From assembly GCF_010731795.1 (NCBI RefSeq), contig NZ_AP022591.1, forward strand, positions 682,001 through 746,000: a stretch of 64,000 nucleotides of DNA, read 5' to 3'. The position numbers and the translations under genes are program-made. The stretch is from Mycolicibacterium celeriflavum (GTDB lineage: Bacteria > Actinomycetota > Actinomycetes > Mycobacteriales > Mycobacteriaceae). Under the pieces are notes generated by a model. The model saw only the letters and a list, made by a program, of their open reading frames with translations, ran no database searches and was not told the origin of the DNA. This document shows positions 35,385 through 43,832 of the stretch, one piece after another. How positions within the stretch are numbered: position 1 is the stretch's first letter; the number at the start of each line of letters is the position of its first letter.

Positions 35385-35927
35385 TTACTTGATGATGCGG
35401 ACCAGGTACGGTGCCATGTTGGTGGTGCGCACCGCCGAGACCGTGACGGCGGGCTCGGTGGCCTCCAGCATCTGCCCGTTGCCGAGGTAAAGCGCGACGC
35501 TCTGATTTCCGTTGGGGCCGTAGAAGATCAAATCACCGGGCAATGCCTCCGACGGCAACACCTTCTGACCGACGGTGTACTGCGCGCCCGACGACCGCGG
35601 CAGCTTGACCCCGATGCCGGCGAAGGAATAGACCATCAGACCGGAGGCATCGAAACCGACGGTGCTGACTGCCGGGTTGAGCCCGACGACGTGACCCTCG
35701 CGGTCCAGCCCCGCGACGTTGTCGGCGGTGCCGCTACCCTTGGTGGGCCCGTTGGCGTCACCACCGCCGTACGAGAAGGGCACACCGCGCTGCGAAAGGC
35801 CGCGCGCGATCACGGAGTCAACGGCCTGCTGGTTGGCCGCGGACCGGGGGGACGGCGCGGCGGCGGCCACCCCAGGGATGGTCACCAACAGGGCGACACC
35901 GATCACCAAGGCGTAGATGCATCTCAT
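35385..35927 (-). CDS. ripD: RipD-type NlpC/P60 protein with degenerate active site
   Basis: 180 residues from ATG 35927 (ATG 35957 possible). Signal peptide YALVIGVALLVTIPGVAAAAP. NlpC/P60 domain from about 35 on: SQRGVPFSYGGGDANGPT, GFDASGLMVYSFAGIGVKLPRSS, PGDLIFYG, SVALYLGNGQMLEA. The catalytic Cys of the family is Ala (A94 in FDASGL) and the catalytic His is Ser (S143), as in M. tuberculosis RipD. So it should bind peptidoglycan without cutting it. It lacks the extra C-terminal tail of M. tuberculosis RipD. Confidence 0.85.
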   Translation of the reverse strand: MRCIYALVIGVALLVTIPGVAAAAPSPRSAANQQAVDSVIARGLSQRGVPFSYGGGDANGPTKGSGTADNVAGLDREGHVVGLNPAVSTVGFDASGLMVYSFAGIGVKLPRSSGAQYTVGQKVLPSEALPGDLIFYGPNGNQSVALYLGNGQMLEATEPAVTVSAVRTTNMAPYLVRIIK

Positions 35928-36089
35928 GGGTAGGTCAACTTTCTCGACTGCGCGCATACCGATGGCGCTGTACTCACTTGTACCGTCAGAACCGCCGAAG
36001 ATGCCAATTCGCGCATGGCTCAGAGTTAATGAGATGCAGTACCGTAACCGAACAGTGATTACTCCCCCGATGCCAGCGCTGGACTGGCT

Positions 36090-37313
36090 ATGAGTGAACG
36101 GGTCGCGGTGGTCGGCGGCGGCATCCTCGGCGCCGCGGTGGCCCGGGAGATTCTGCGGCGCCGCCCGGACTGCGGGGTAACGCTGTTCGAGAAGGAAGAC
36201 CGCCTCGCGTCACACCAGACCGGACGCAACAGCGGCGTGGTGCACGCGGGCCTGTACTACCAACCCGGTTCGCAGAAGGCGGTGCTCTGTCGTCGCGGGG
36301 TAAAGCTACTCGAGGCGTTCTGTGCCGAGCGCGGGATCCGTAGGGTCGCCTGCGGCAAGGTGTTGGTGGCACTCACCGACGAAGAGCGGGTGCGGCTTGC
36401 CGACATCGAGCAACGGGCACTGGCCAACGGTGTTCCGGGAGTACGGATCATCGGCGCGGGGGAACTTGGCGAACTCGAGCCCAATGTGCGAGGTCTCGCC
36501 GCGCTGCACTCGCCGTCCACGTCGATCGTCGACTACGCCGAGGTGACAAGGGCACTTGCCGCCGATGCCGTGGACTCAGGCGCGAAAGTACTTCTGGGAC
36601 ATGAGATAACGGACATACGGCCCGGCAATGCCCAAGTGGTGATCAGCGCCCGCACAGCGGCCGGCGGCGAAGAGGCCGCATTCGACCGGGTCGTCGTGTG
36701 TGGCGGTCTGCAGAGCGACCGGCTGGCCGAGATGGCCGGTGACGACCCGCATCCGGTGATCATGCCGTTCCGCGGCGAGTACTACACCTTGAAACCGCAC
36801 CGGCGCGATCTCGTCAACGGACTGGTGTATCCCGTGCCCGACCCGCGCTATCCCTTCCTCGGAGTCCACCTCACCCCGCGGGTGGACGGCGAGGTGCTGA
36901 TCGGACCCAACGCCGTGCTGGCACTCGCGCGAGAGGGCTATTCGTGGCGCACGGTGTCGATGCCGGATGCGGTCCAAATCGCGCGAACGCCGGCCTTCTG
37001 GCGGTTCGCCCGGCGGCACTGGCGCACGGGAATCCGGGAGGTGGCCGGTTCCTTGTCCAGGCGACGGTTCATCACGGCCGCCCGTGCCTATGTGCCTGCA
37101 TTGCGTGACGACGACGTGGTGCCCGGCACCGCGGGCGTGCGGGCCCAGGCCCTCGACGCCGACGGCGGACTCGTCGACGACTTCCGGATCAGCATCCGCG
37201 ATCGCGTTGTCCTACTCCGTAATGCGCCGTCGCCGGCCGCGACGTCCGCACTGGCGATCGCCGAACACATCGTCGCCACGCTCACGTCGGGCGAACAGCC
37301 CGGTAGTAGGTAA
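36090..37313 (+). CDS. lhgO: L-2-hydroxyglutarate oxidase
   Basis: 407 residues, ATG 36090. DAO-type FAD fold: VAVVGGGILGAAVAREILRRRP, then LASHQTGRNSGVVHAGLYYQPGSQKA, which is diagnostic for LhgO/L2HGDH. Later motifs are IVDYAEVTRAL, CGGLQSDRLAEM, MPFRGEYYTLKP and LGVHLTPRVDGEVLIGPNA. Oxidises L-2-hydroxyglutarate to 2-oxoglutarate and passes electrons to the membrane quinone pool. Its last 32 bp overlap the convergent methyltransferase gene. Confidence 0.92.
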   Translation: MSERVAVVGGGILGAAVAREILRRRPDCGVTLFEKEDRLASHQTGRNSGVVHAGLYYQPGSQKAVLCRRGVKLLEAFCAERGIRRVACGKVLVALTDEERVRLADIEQRALANGVPGVRIIGAGELGELEPNVRGLAALHSPSTSIVDYAEVTRALAADAVDSGAKVLLGHEITDIRPGNAQVVISARTAAGGEEAAFDRVVVCGGLQSDRLAEMAGDDPHPVIMPFRGEYYTLKPHRRDLVNGLVYPVPDPRYPFLGVHLTPRVDGEVLIGPNAVLALAREGYSWRTVSMPDAVQIARTPAFWRFARRHWRTGIREVAGSLSRRRFITAARAYVPALRDDDVVPGTAGVRAQALDADGGLVDDFRISIRDRVVLLRNAPSPAATSALAIAEHIVATLTSGEQPGSR

Positions 37314-37959
37314 GCCTGCCGACCAAGCGATGCCGTTGAGTGTCGACCTCGCTGCAATCGAAGCCGACGCTGCGCAACAGCCGCGGAATCGCGTCGCCGA
37401 GATTGCCCGCGACATGTGCGCTGCGGAGCATGCGTCGTGCCGCCAGCCCGTCGTCGGCGGTCATGTCGCCTCCGACATCGACGAGGTACAGGCTGCCGCC
37501 GGGCCGTAGGACACGGAAGATTTCCCGTGCGGCTTCGCTTTTCACATCGCCATCCAGATGGTGCCACATCATCGACGACAGCACCCGGTCGAACTCGCCT
37601 TCGGCATACGGAAGCTTCTGGACGTAGCCCCGTTCGAACCGAATTCCCGTCAAGCCGCGAGCCTTTCGTTGAGCACGGGTAAGCGCTCGCGGGTCGGGAT
37701 CGCAGCCGACGGTCGTCAGGGCCGGATAGCGGCGCTGCGCGCGGATACTGACATTTCCCGTCCCGCAACCGACTTCGAGCACCGACCTCGCGGCCGCGAG
37801 GTCGGCCTGGTTGATGAGGGCGTCGTAGACCCTGTTCATGCCCAACAATCGGGTCAGCAGGTCGTAGCCCGGCAGAAATGCATCGTGGCCCGCGGGGGGT
37901 AAATAGTCGTGTCGGTTACCCATGGCGCCGGTGACAGAGTTTGGATGATCTTCGGTCAT
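37282..37959 (-). CDS. Class I SAM-dependent methyltransferase
   Basis: 225 residues, ATG 37959. SAM motif I is VLEVGCGTGNVSIRAQRR, then TVGCDPDPRALTRAQRKA, a FDRVLSSMMWHHLDG stretch, and VLRPGGSLYLVDVGGD, the UbiE-like arrangement. N-terminal PGYDLLTRLLGMNRVYDALINQADL is a lid. Substrate unknown. It overlaps the lhgO end by 32 bp and is divergent from the broken AraC gene. Confidence 0.85.
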   Translation of the reverse strand: MTEDHPNSVTGAMGNRHDYLPPAGHDAFLPGYDLLTRLLGMNRVYDALINQADLAAARSVLEVGCGTGNVSIRAQRRYPALTTVGCDPDPRALTRAQRKARGLTGIRFERGYVQKLPYAEGEFDRVLSSMMWHHLDGDVKSEAAREIFRVLRPGGSLYLVDVGGDMTADDGLAARRMLRSAHVAGNLGDAIPRLLRSVGFDCSEVDTQRHRLVGRLTYYRAVRPT

Positions 37960-38032
37960 GCTTCCATCGTGAACGCCTGCACCCTAGGTAAGTTGGGTGA
38001 TTTTTGCAGAAACCAGGACTATCTTTCGTCAT

Positions 38033-38526
38033 ATGGCGCTGGCATCCCGGTTGGTCAGGCATCGAAGTGGCGTACCGATGTACCAGTATCCGACGGGTCC
38101 CGACACACCCCCCCGTCTCGGTGGTCCGCGCCGGCCGGGATGAGGTGCTCGAGCGGGGTCGCCACATCCACGACTTTCCCGCCTTGTGGTACGTCTCGTC
38201 GGCCGGGGTCGTCTATGTCGCAGCGGCCGGTGAGGTGCTCGATCCGAGCCGGGTGGACCGCTCCGGCGACGGTGTCGGAGTCTTCTTCGACCCCGTGGCG
38301 CTGGGCGAGGACGGGGAGTCGCCGTGGCCGGCGCACCGGGCGCACCGTGCAGGAGTGGATCATCGAACGGCGCATGGCCGAGAGCCGCCGGCTGCTGGCC
38401 GATACCGACCTGTCGATCCAGGAGGTGGCGCGTCAGGTCGGGATAGCGGATCCCGGCTACTTCTCCAGGCAGTTCCGCCGGATGCACGGCACCTCCCCGC
38501 GCAGTTGGCGCGGTCGGCCCGGCTGA
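38033..38526 (+). pseudogene. AraC-family regulator remnant: frameshift plus internal deletion
   Basis: Three parts in three frames. ATG 38033 begins ALASRLVRHRSGVPMYQYP. At a run of seven C (about 38107-38113) the frame shifts to PPVSVVRAGRD, then HIHDFPALWYVSSAGVVYVAAAGEVLDPSRV and SPWPAHRAH. At about 38335-38345 the sequence jumps to the far C-terminus RTGRTVQEWIIERRMAESRRLLADTDLSIQEVARQVG, GYFSRQFRRMHG. About 100 residues including the rest of the cupin domain and the first HTH are missing relative to usual AraC proteins. It cannot make a normal regulator. Confidence 0.8.
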
Positions 38527-38567
38527 TAACGGCAGCGTCAGCCGAGCGGTCGCCGTAGGGTGAATTC

Positions 38568-40865
38568 ATGGCCATCATCGAAGCGGATGCAGCGCCCCAG
38601 ACACCGTTCGAGCGCGACGTTGCCGCCACTCAGCGATACTTCGACAGCCCGCGATTCGACGGGATCACCCGGCTCTACTCGGCCCGCCAAGTCGCTGAAC
38701 AGCGCGGCACGATCCCCTCCGACTACATCGTGGCCCGTGAGGCCGCGACCGCGTTCTACGCGCGCCTTCGCGAACTGTTCGCGCAGAAGAAGAGCATCAC
38801 CACGTTCGGCCCTTACTCGCCCGGGCAGGCCGTCACGATGAAACGAATGGGCATCGAGGGCATCTACCTCGGTGGCTGGGCGACGTCGGCCAAGGGGTCC
38901 ACGACCGAGGACCCCGGGCCCGACTTGGCCAGCTACCCGCTGAGCCAGGTGCCCGAGGAGGCCGCCGGTCTGGTCCGCGCGCTGCTCACCGCGGACCGCA
39001 ACCAGCAGTACCTGCGGATGCAGATGTCCGACAAGCAGCGCGACGCGACGCCTGCCGTCGACTTCCGCCCGTTCATCATCGCCGACGCCGACACCGGTCA
39101 CGGTGGAGATCCGCACGTGCGCAACCTGATTCGCCGGTTTGTGGAGGCCGGGGTGCCCGGCTACCACATCGAGGACCAGCGCCCGGGCACCAAGAAGTGC
39201 GGCCATCAGGGTGGCAAGGTGCTGGTGCCGTCCGACGAGCAGATCAAACGGCTCAACACCGCGCGTTTCCAACTCGACATCATGAAGGTGCCCGGCATCA
39301 TCGTGGCCCGCACAGACGCCGAGGCGGCCAACCTCATCGACAGCCGCGCCGACGAGCGCGACCAACCGTTCCTGCTGGGCGTGACGAACCTGAAGGTGCC
39401 GTCATACAAGTCCTGCTATCTGGCGATGATGCGCCGCTTCTACGAAGCGGGCGTCAGCGAACTCAACGGCCACCTGCTCTATGCGCTGCCCGACGGCGAG
39501 TACGCGACCGCCAACACGTGGTTGGACCGCCACGGCATCGGCGACGCGGTCGCGGAGGCGGCCTCGGCGTACCGAGAGCGGCCGGACAGCGCCATCGACG
39601 AGATCTTCGACGACGTCGAGTCGAAGTGCGTCGACGCCTGGCAGGTCGATGCCGGGCTGATGACCTATGGGGAGGCGGTGGCCGAGCTACTCGAGTTCCG
39701 CGAAAGTGAAGGCGAACAACTCGACATGAGTGTGGCGGAGTGGCGCGATTTCGCCCGGCTCGCACCGCTGTACACCGCGCGCGAGAAGGCCAGGGAGCTC
39801 GGCGCGGCCGTCGGTTGGGACTGCGAACTCGCCAAGACCCCGGAGGGCTACTACCAGGTCCGCGGTGGCATCCCGTACGCGATCGCCAAGTCGCTTGCCG
39901 CCGCGCCGTTCGCCGACATCCTTTGGATGGAGACCAAGACCGCCGACCTCGCCGACGCGCGCGAGTTCGCCGAGGCGGTCCACGCCGTGTTCCCCGAGAA
40001 GATGTTGGCCTACAACCTGTCCCCCTCTTTCAACTGGGACACCACCGGCATGACCGACGACGAGATGCGGGCGTTCCCTGCGGAACTCGGGAAGATGGGT
40101 TTCGTCTTCAACTTCATCACGTACGGCGGGCACCAGGTCGACGGCGTCGCATCCGAGGAGTTCGCCACCGCCCTGCGACAGGACGGCATGCTCGCGTTGG
40201 CGCGCCTGCAGCGCAAGATGCGACTGGTCGAATCTCCTTACCGCACACCGCAGACGCTCGTCGGCGGACCGCGAAGCGATGCCGCACTGGCCGCCTCGTC
40301 GGGCCGCCTGGCGACCACCAAGGCGATGGGCAAGGGCTCGACCCAGCATCAGCATCTGGTGCAGACCGAGGTGCCGAAGAAGCTGCTCGAGGAGTGGCTG
40401 GCGCTGTGGGGCGAGCACTACAAACTCGACGAGAAGTTGCGGGTGCAGCTACGGCCGACGCGGCCCGGGTCGGATGTGCTCGAACTCGGGATCTACGGCG
40501 AGCGTGACGGCGAGGACGAGAAGCTCGCCAACGTGATCGTCGACCCGATCAAGGACCGGCACGGCCGCAGCATCCTGACGGTGCGTGACCAGAACACCTT
40601 CGCCGAGAAGCTGCGCCAGAAGCGGCTGATGAGCGTCGTGCACCTGTGGCTGATCCACCGGTTCAAGGCCGAGATCGTGTATTACGTCACGCCGACCGAG
40701 GACAACATCTATCAAACCGAGAAGATGAAGTCGCACGGCATCTTCAGCGACGTCTACCAGGAGGTCGGCGAGATCATCGTGGCCGACGTCAATCAGCCGA
40801 GAATCGAGGAGCTGCTGGCCCCCGACCGGGAGGCACTGGGCCGGTTGATCCGCAAGGAGGACTAG
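38568..40865 (+). CDS. aceA: Isocitrate lyase, long mycobacterial form (AceA/Icl2)
   Basis: 765 residues, ATG 38568. Cleaves isocitrate to glyoxylate and succinate (glyoxylate shunt; also methylisocitrate). The catalytic loop KKCGH is at 209-213 with Cys211; [12 protein letters not shown] at 169-180 binds Mg; the C-terminal region carries [12 protein letters not shown] and the large extra domain that separates Icl2 from the 430-residue Icl1. Length matches Icl2 proteins. Its stop codon TAG lies inside the target duplication of an IS481-family element that begins two bases later, so the coding sequence is intact but the 3' region is displaced. Confidence 0.94.
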   Translation: MAIIEADAAPQTPFERDVAATQRYFDSPRFDGITRLYSARQVAEQRGTIPSDYIVAREAATAFYARLRELFAQKKSITTFGPYSPGQAVTMKRMGIEGIYLGGWATSAKGSTTEDPGPDLASYPLSQVPEEAAGLVRALLTADRNQQYLRMQMSDKQRDATPAVDFRPFIIADADTGHGGDPHVRNLIRRFVEAGVPGYHIEDQRPGTKKCGHQGGKVLVPSDEQIKRLNTARFQLDIMKVPGIIVARTDAEAANLIDSRADERDQPFLLGVTNLKVPSYKSCYLAMMRRFYEAGVSELNGHLLYALPDGEYATANTWLDRHGIGDAVAEAASAYRERPDSAIDEIFDDVESKCVDAWQVDAGLMTYGEAVAELLEFRESEGEQLDMSVAEWRDFARLAPLYTAREKARELGAAVGWDCELAKTPEGYYQVRGGIPYAIAKSLAAAPFADILWMETKTADLADAREFAEAVHAVFPEKMLAYNLSPSFNWDTTGMTDDEMRAFPAELGKMGFVFNFITYGGHQVDGVASEEFATALRQDGMLALARLQRKMRLVESPYRTPQTLVGGPRSDAALAASSGRLATTKAMGKGSTQHQHLVQTEVPKKLLEEWLALWGEHYKLDEKLRVQLRPTRPGSDVLELGIYGERDGEDEKLANVIVDPIKDRHGRSILTVRDQNTFAEKLRQKRLMSVVHLWLIHRFKAEIVYYVTPTEDNIYQTEKMKSHGIFSDVYQEVGEIIVADVNQPRIEELLAPDREALGRLIRKED

Positions 40866-40866
40866 A
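40861..40866 (+). repeat. Left copy of 6-bp target duplication (ACTAGA)
   Basis: ACTAGA at 40861-40866 precedes the left inverted repeat and recurs at 41958-41963 right after the right inverted repeat. It contains the aceA stop codon TAG. Confidence 0.85.
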
Positions 40867-41957
40867 TGTACTGACCACAGACGTTGGTGACGGCGTGGCG
40901 TGGTGACATGACGAAGACCTCCGAGTGAAGTGCGAGCTGTCTAGGAACACACCACTCACTCCGGAGGTCTTCGTGGTCCACGGTAATGCCCCGTTGTCGG
41001 AAACCGGTCGTTTGAGGCTGGCTCGTTGCATCGTTGAGGAAGGCTGGCCGTTGCGGCGGGCGGCCGAACGCTTCCAGGTCGCGGTGACCACCGCGGCCCG
41101 GTGGGCTGGCCGCTATCGTGAGCTTGGGGCCGCTGGAATGGCTGATCGCAGCTCACGGCCGCATCGCAGTCCAACCCAGACGCCGACGCGCACCGAACGT
41201 CGCATCATCAAAGTCCGGGTGATCCGCCGTTGGGGGCCAGCGCGTATCGGCTACCTGCTAGGACTTCATCCCTCCACCGTGCACCGGGTGCTGACCCGAT
41301 ATGGCCTGGCCAAGCTGCGCTGGCTGGACCGCCCGACCGACCGCGTCATCCGCCGGATCGAGTCGGCCGGCTGCGGCGAGATGGTGCACGTCGATGTCAA
41401 GAAACTTGGCAAGATCCCCGCCGGCGGTGGGTGGCGGATTCTGGGTAAACCGGTGGGCAGACACAACTCGCGTGCCGACAAGAGCAGCGGGCTCGTCGCT
41501 AAGTACGGCGAGACCGCGCGCGGCTATCACTTCTTGCACACCGCGATTGATGGGTACTCGCGGCTGGCCTACAGCGAGCTGTTGGCCGACGAACGAAAAG
41601 ACACAGCAGCACAGTTCTGGCTGCGCGCCAACGCCTGGTTCTTCGAATGCGGGATAACGGTGCGAAATGTATTGACCGACAACGGAGCCTGTTACCGATC
41701 ACGGCCCTTCGCAGAAGCGCTCGGTGAGATCCGACACCGCCGCACGCGTCCCTATCGGCCCCAGACCAACGGCAAGGTCGAACGATTCCACCGCACGCTG
41801 GCCGATGAATGGGCCTATGCCCGTCTCTACCGCAGCGACGCAGAACGCTGCGACGAGTTCAGCGTCTGGCTACACACCTACAATCACCACCGCGGCCACA
41901 CTGCACTCGGCGGCCAACCACCCGCCACCCGCGTACCTAACCTCTGTGGTCAGTACA
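40867..41957 (+). mobile_element. IS481-family insertion sequence, intact, 1,091 bp
   Basis: Terminal inverted repeats start TGTACTGACCACAGA on both ends (15 bp perfect, with further imperfect pairing: left continues CGTTGGTGACG, right GGTTAGGTACG). It is flanked by the 6-bp duplication ACTAGA. One transposase gene reads left to right. The intact ends, clean duplication and full-length gene indicate a recent insertion. Confidence 0.92.
40913..40972 (+). promoter_or_regulatory. Inverted repeat that would bury the transposase ribosome-binding site
   Basis: GAAGACCTCCGAG (40913-40925) and CTCCGGAGGTCTTC (40959-40972) are complementary except for one bulged C. The right arm contains the Shine-Dalgarno GGAGG (40963-40967) of GTG 40973. 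Transcripts entering from outside would fold this hairpin and hide the site. A transcript started inside the left arm would not. This is a known logic in other IS elements; here it is inferred from pairing. Confidence 0.65.
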
Positions 41958-41962
41958 ACTAG
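40973..41962 (+). CDS. IS481-family DDE transposase
   Basis: 329 residues from GTG 40973, with GGAGG 5 bp upstream; longer in-frame starts lie within the hairpin. N-terminal HTH: TGRLRLARCIVEEGWPLRRAAERFQVAVTTAARWAGR. The rve integrase core has the first Asp in EMVHVDVKKLGKI, the second in VLTDNGACYRS and the Glu in TNGKVERFHRTLADEW. The stop TAG is not in the element: the frame reads through the right terminal repeat and ends in the flanking target duplication (41960-41962). Confidence 0.93.
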   Translation: MVHGNAPLSETGRLRLARCIVEEGWPLRRAAERFQVAVTTAARWAGRYRELGAAGMADRSSRPHRSPTQTPTRTERRIIKVRVIRRWGPARIGYLLGLHPSTVHRVLTRYGLAKLRWLDRPTDRVIRRIESAGCGEMVHVDVKKLGKIPAGGGWRILGKPVGRHNSRADKSSGLVAKYGETARGYHFLHTAIDGYSRLAYSELLADERKDTAAQFWLRANAWFFECGITVRNVLTDNGACYRSRPFAEALGEIRHRRTRPYRPQTNGKVERFHRTLADEWAYARLYRSDAERCDEFSVWLHTYNHHRGHTALGGQPPATRVPNLCGQYN

Positions 41963-41963
41963 A
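41958..41963 (+). repeat. Right copy of 6-bp target duplication (ACTAGA)
   Basis: Second copy of the duplication; its TAG serves as the stop codon of the transposase. Confidence 0.85.
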
Positions 41964-41971
41964 CCGCGGCC

Positions 41972-43321
41972 TCAACTGGGCGGCGGCGACCAGTGCACGA
42001 CCTTCATCACGGTCATCTCGTCGAGCAGTTCCGGACCGAAGCCGAACCCGTTCCCGCTCGCGCGGCGCGGTTGCGACGCCCCGCCGGGCGCGCCGCCGAA
42101 GACGTCGTTGATCTTGACGGTGCCGACCGGCAGGGCCCGCCACGCCTCCTGCGCGTGCGCCATGTCGGGGGTCAGCACGGTGGCGGCCAACCCGTAGCGA
42201 TCGTCGGCGGCTTCGCGCAGAGCGGTCTCGAAGTCGGGCACGACCCGCACCGGCGCGACGGGACCGAACGTCTCCTCCCGGAACACCCGCATCCCCGGTG
42301 TGCAGTCGGCCAGCACCGTCGGCGGGTAGAACGCACCCGGGCCGGGTCCCGGTTCACCGCCGATCAAGGCGCGCGCGCCGTTGGCGACCGCGTCATCGAC
42401 GTGGTCCTGCACCACCGCACGCTGCTGCCGATCGACCATCGGCCCGATCCGCTCGCCCCACCCGCGCGCTTCTTCGACCAACGCGTCGAGGAACGCGTCG
42501 GCTATCGACTCGACCACGAAAACCCGTTCGACGGACACGCAGATCTGCCCGGCGTTCGCGTACGCGCCCAACGCGGTCTGCTCGGCCGCCCACCGCGGGT
42601 CCACCCCGTCGTCGACGATCAGCGCGTCGTTCCCACCGTTCTCCAGCACGGTCTTGGCTCCGCGCTCCGCGCACGCCCGCGCGATCGCCCGCCCGGCCGC
42701 ACTGCTGCCCACATGTGCCACCACGTCGACGTCCTGCGCCGAGGCCAGCTGGGCGCCGACCGTTCCGTCGCCGTCGAGGATTTCCAGCACACCGTCGGGA
42801 AGCTGCTCGGCCAGCAGCTCGGCGAACCGTCGACCGGTTGCCGGGCACCGTTCACTTGGCTTGTGCACCACCGTGTTTCCGGTCACCAGCGCCGCGCCGA
42901 GCAGGCCCGCCGCCACGGCCACCGGGTCATTCCACGGGGTCAGCACCGCCACGACACCGCGCGGCTCCGGAACCATCAGGTCGGTCGCCGCCCATGACCC
43001 GTGCAAGCTGCGGCCGCGGTGCACCGGGCCGAGTTCGGCGTACTGCACCAACGTGCCCGCGCCGGCGTCGACTCCGCCCACCGCGTCGTCCCGCAGCTTG
43101 CCGGTCTCACGCTCGTTGAGCTCGGCCAGTTCGGCCGCCGCTTCGCGGACCGCTGCGGCCGCCCTCGTCAGCGCCTCGGCGCGCTCCGCGGCGGGGGTGC
43201 GCGCCCACGTCAGCGCCGCCGCGCGCGCTCGCGCTACGGCTTCGCCACAGGCCGCCGGGTCGGTGATCGGAATCCGGGTCACCATGTCCCCGGTACGAGG
43301 GTCCAGAACAGTCAGATCCAT
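41972..43321 (-). CDS. Aldehyde dehydrogenase (NAD(P)-dependent)
   Basis: 449 residues from ATG 43321 (GTG 43333 also possible). ALDH fold: TPWNDPVAVAAGLLGAALVTGNTVVHKPSE (cofactor site), the Glu motif reads VLENGGND in place of the common LELGGK, and the catalytic Cys is in NAGQICVSVERV. Later EETFGPVAPV and GTVKINDVFGGAPGGASQPRRASGNGFGFG are typical. NDP in place of NFP near the Asn oxyanion residue is unusual. It oxidises an aldehyde to the acid; the substrate is unknown. It converges on the IS element, with 8 bp between stop and the duplicated target. Confidence 0.88.
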   Translation of the reverse strand: MDLTVLDPRTGDMVTRIPITDPAACGEAVARARAAALTWARTPAAERAEALTRAAAAVREAAAELAELNERETGKLRDDAVGGVDAGAGTLVQYAELGPVHRGRSLHGSWAATDLMVPEPRGVVAVLTPWNDPVAVAAGLLGAALVTGNTVVHKPSERCPATGRRFAELLAEQLPDGVLEILDGDGTVGAQLASAQDVDVVAHVGSSAAGRAIARACAERGAKTVLENGGNDALIVDDGVDPRWAAEQTALGAYANAGQICVSVERVFVVESIADAFLDALVEEARGWGERIGPMVDRQQRAVVQDHVDDAVANGARALIGGEPGPGPGAFYPPTVLADCTPGMRVFREETFGPVAPVRVVPDFETALREAADDRYGLAATVLTPDMAHAQEAWRALPVGTVKINDVFGGAPGGASQPRRASGNGFGFGPELLDEMTVMKVVHWSPPPS

Positions 43322-43382
43322 GGTTTGTGACACGAAAGGGTCGTACCCGGTTCAAGACCGATCAACCCGTCAGGCCCAACCG

Positions 43383-43814
43383 TCAGGAGTAGAGCTCCTC
43401 GAACTTGCGGATGGATCGGTCGATATCGCCCTTGACCGCCCGCGCGGCCGCGGACCCGATCGGCCCGAACAGCGGCGCTCCGCCGAGATTGAGGGTGAGG
43501 GTGAACGCGCTGCCCGTCTTCGTCGGCGCCACGGTCATCGTCAGCCCATACCTGGTGCCGCCCACGCCGTTTCCGCTCACCTCGATGAGCTGGGGCGGGT
43601 CGAACTTCTTGATGGTCCAGGTGACCCTGTTGCGCAGACCTTTGGCGCCGGCCACCCCGACGATCGTGGTGCCTACCGACAGTTCGTCGGGCAACTCGCT
43701 TCGCCAACCTTCGTGCATCACCAGCCAGTCCCCCAGCGAGTTGAGGTCGGAGACGTGTTCCCACGCGTCCTGTGGGCTCAACGCCAATTCGCGCGACAAC
43801 TCGAGTTTCGCCAT
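43383..43814 (-). CDS. SRPBCC (polyketide cyclase/START-like) protein
   Basis: 143 residues, ATG 43814. Pattern [39 protein letters not shown] is that of a conserved mycobacterial SRPBCC group; it ends with a long helix [21 protein letters not shown] that closes the pocket. Likely binds a lipid or other hydrophobic ligand. No catalytic motif. It follows the histidine-kinase gene by 18 bp on the same strand and may share its transcript. Confidence 0.8.
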   Translation of the reverse strand: MAKLELSRELALSPQDAWEHVSDLNSLGDWLVMHEGWRSELPDELSVGTTIVGVAGAKGLRNRVTWTIKKFDPPQLIEVSGNGVGGTRYGLTMTVAPTKTGSAFTLTLNLGGAPLFGPIGSAAARAVKGDIDRSIRKFEELYS

Positions 43815-43832
43815 CTCGGGATGGTATCCAGC

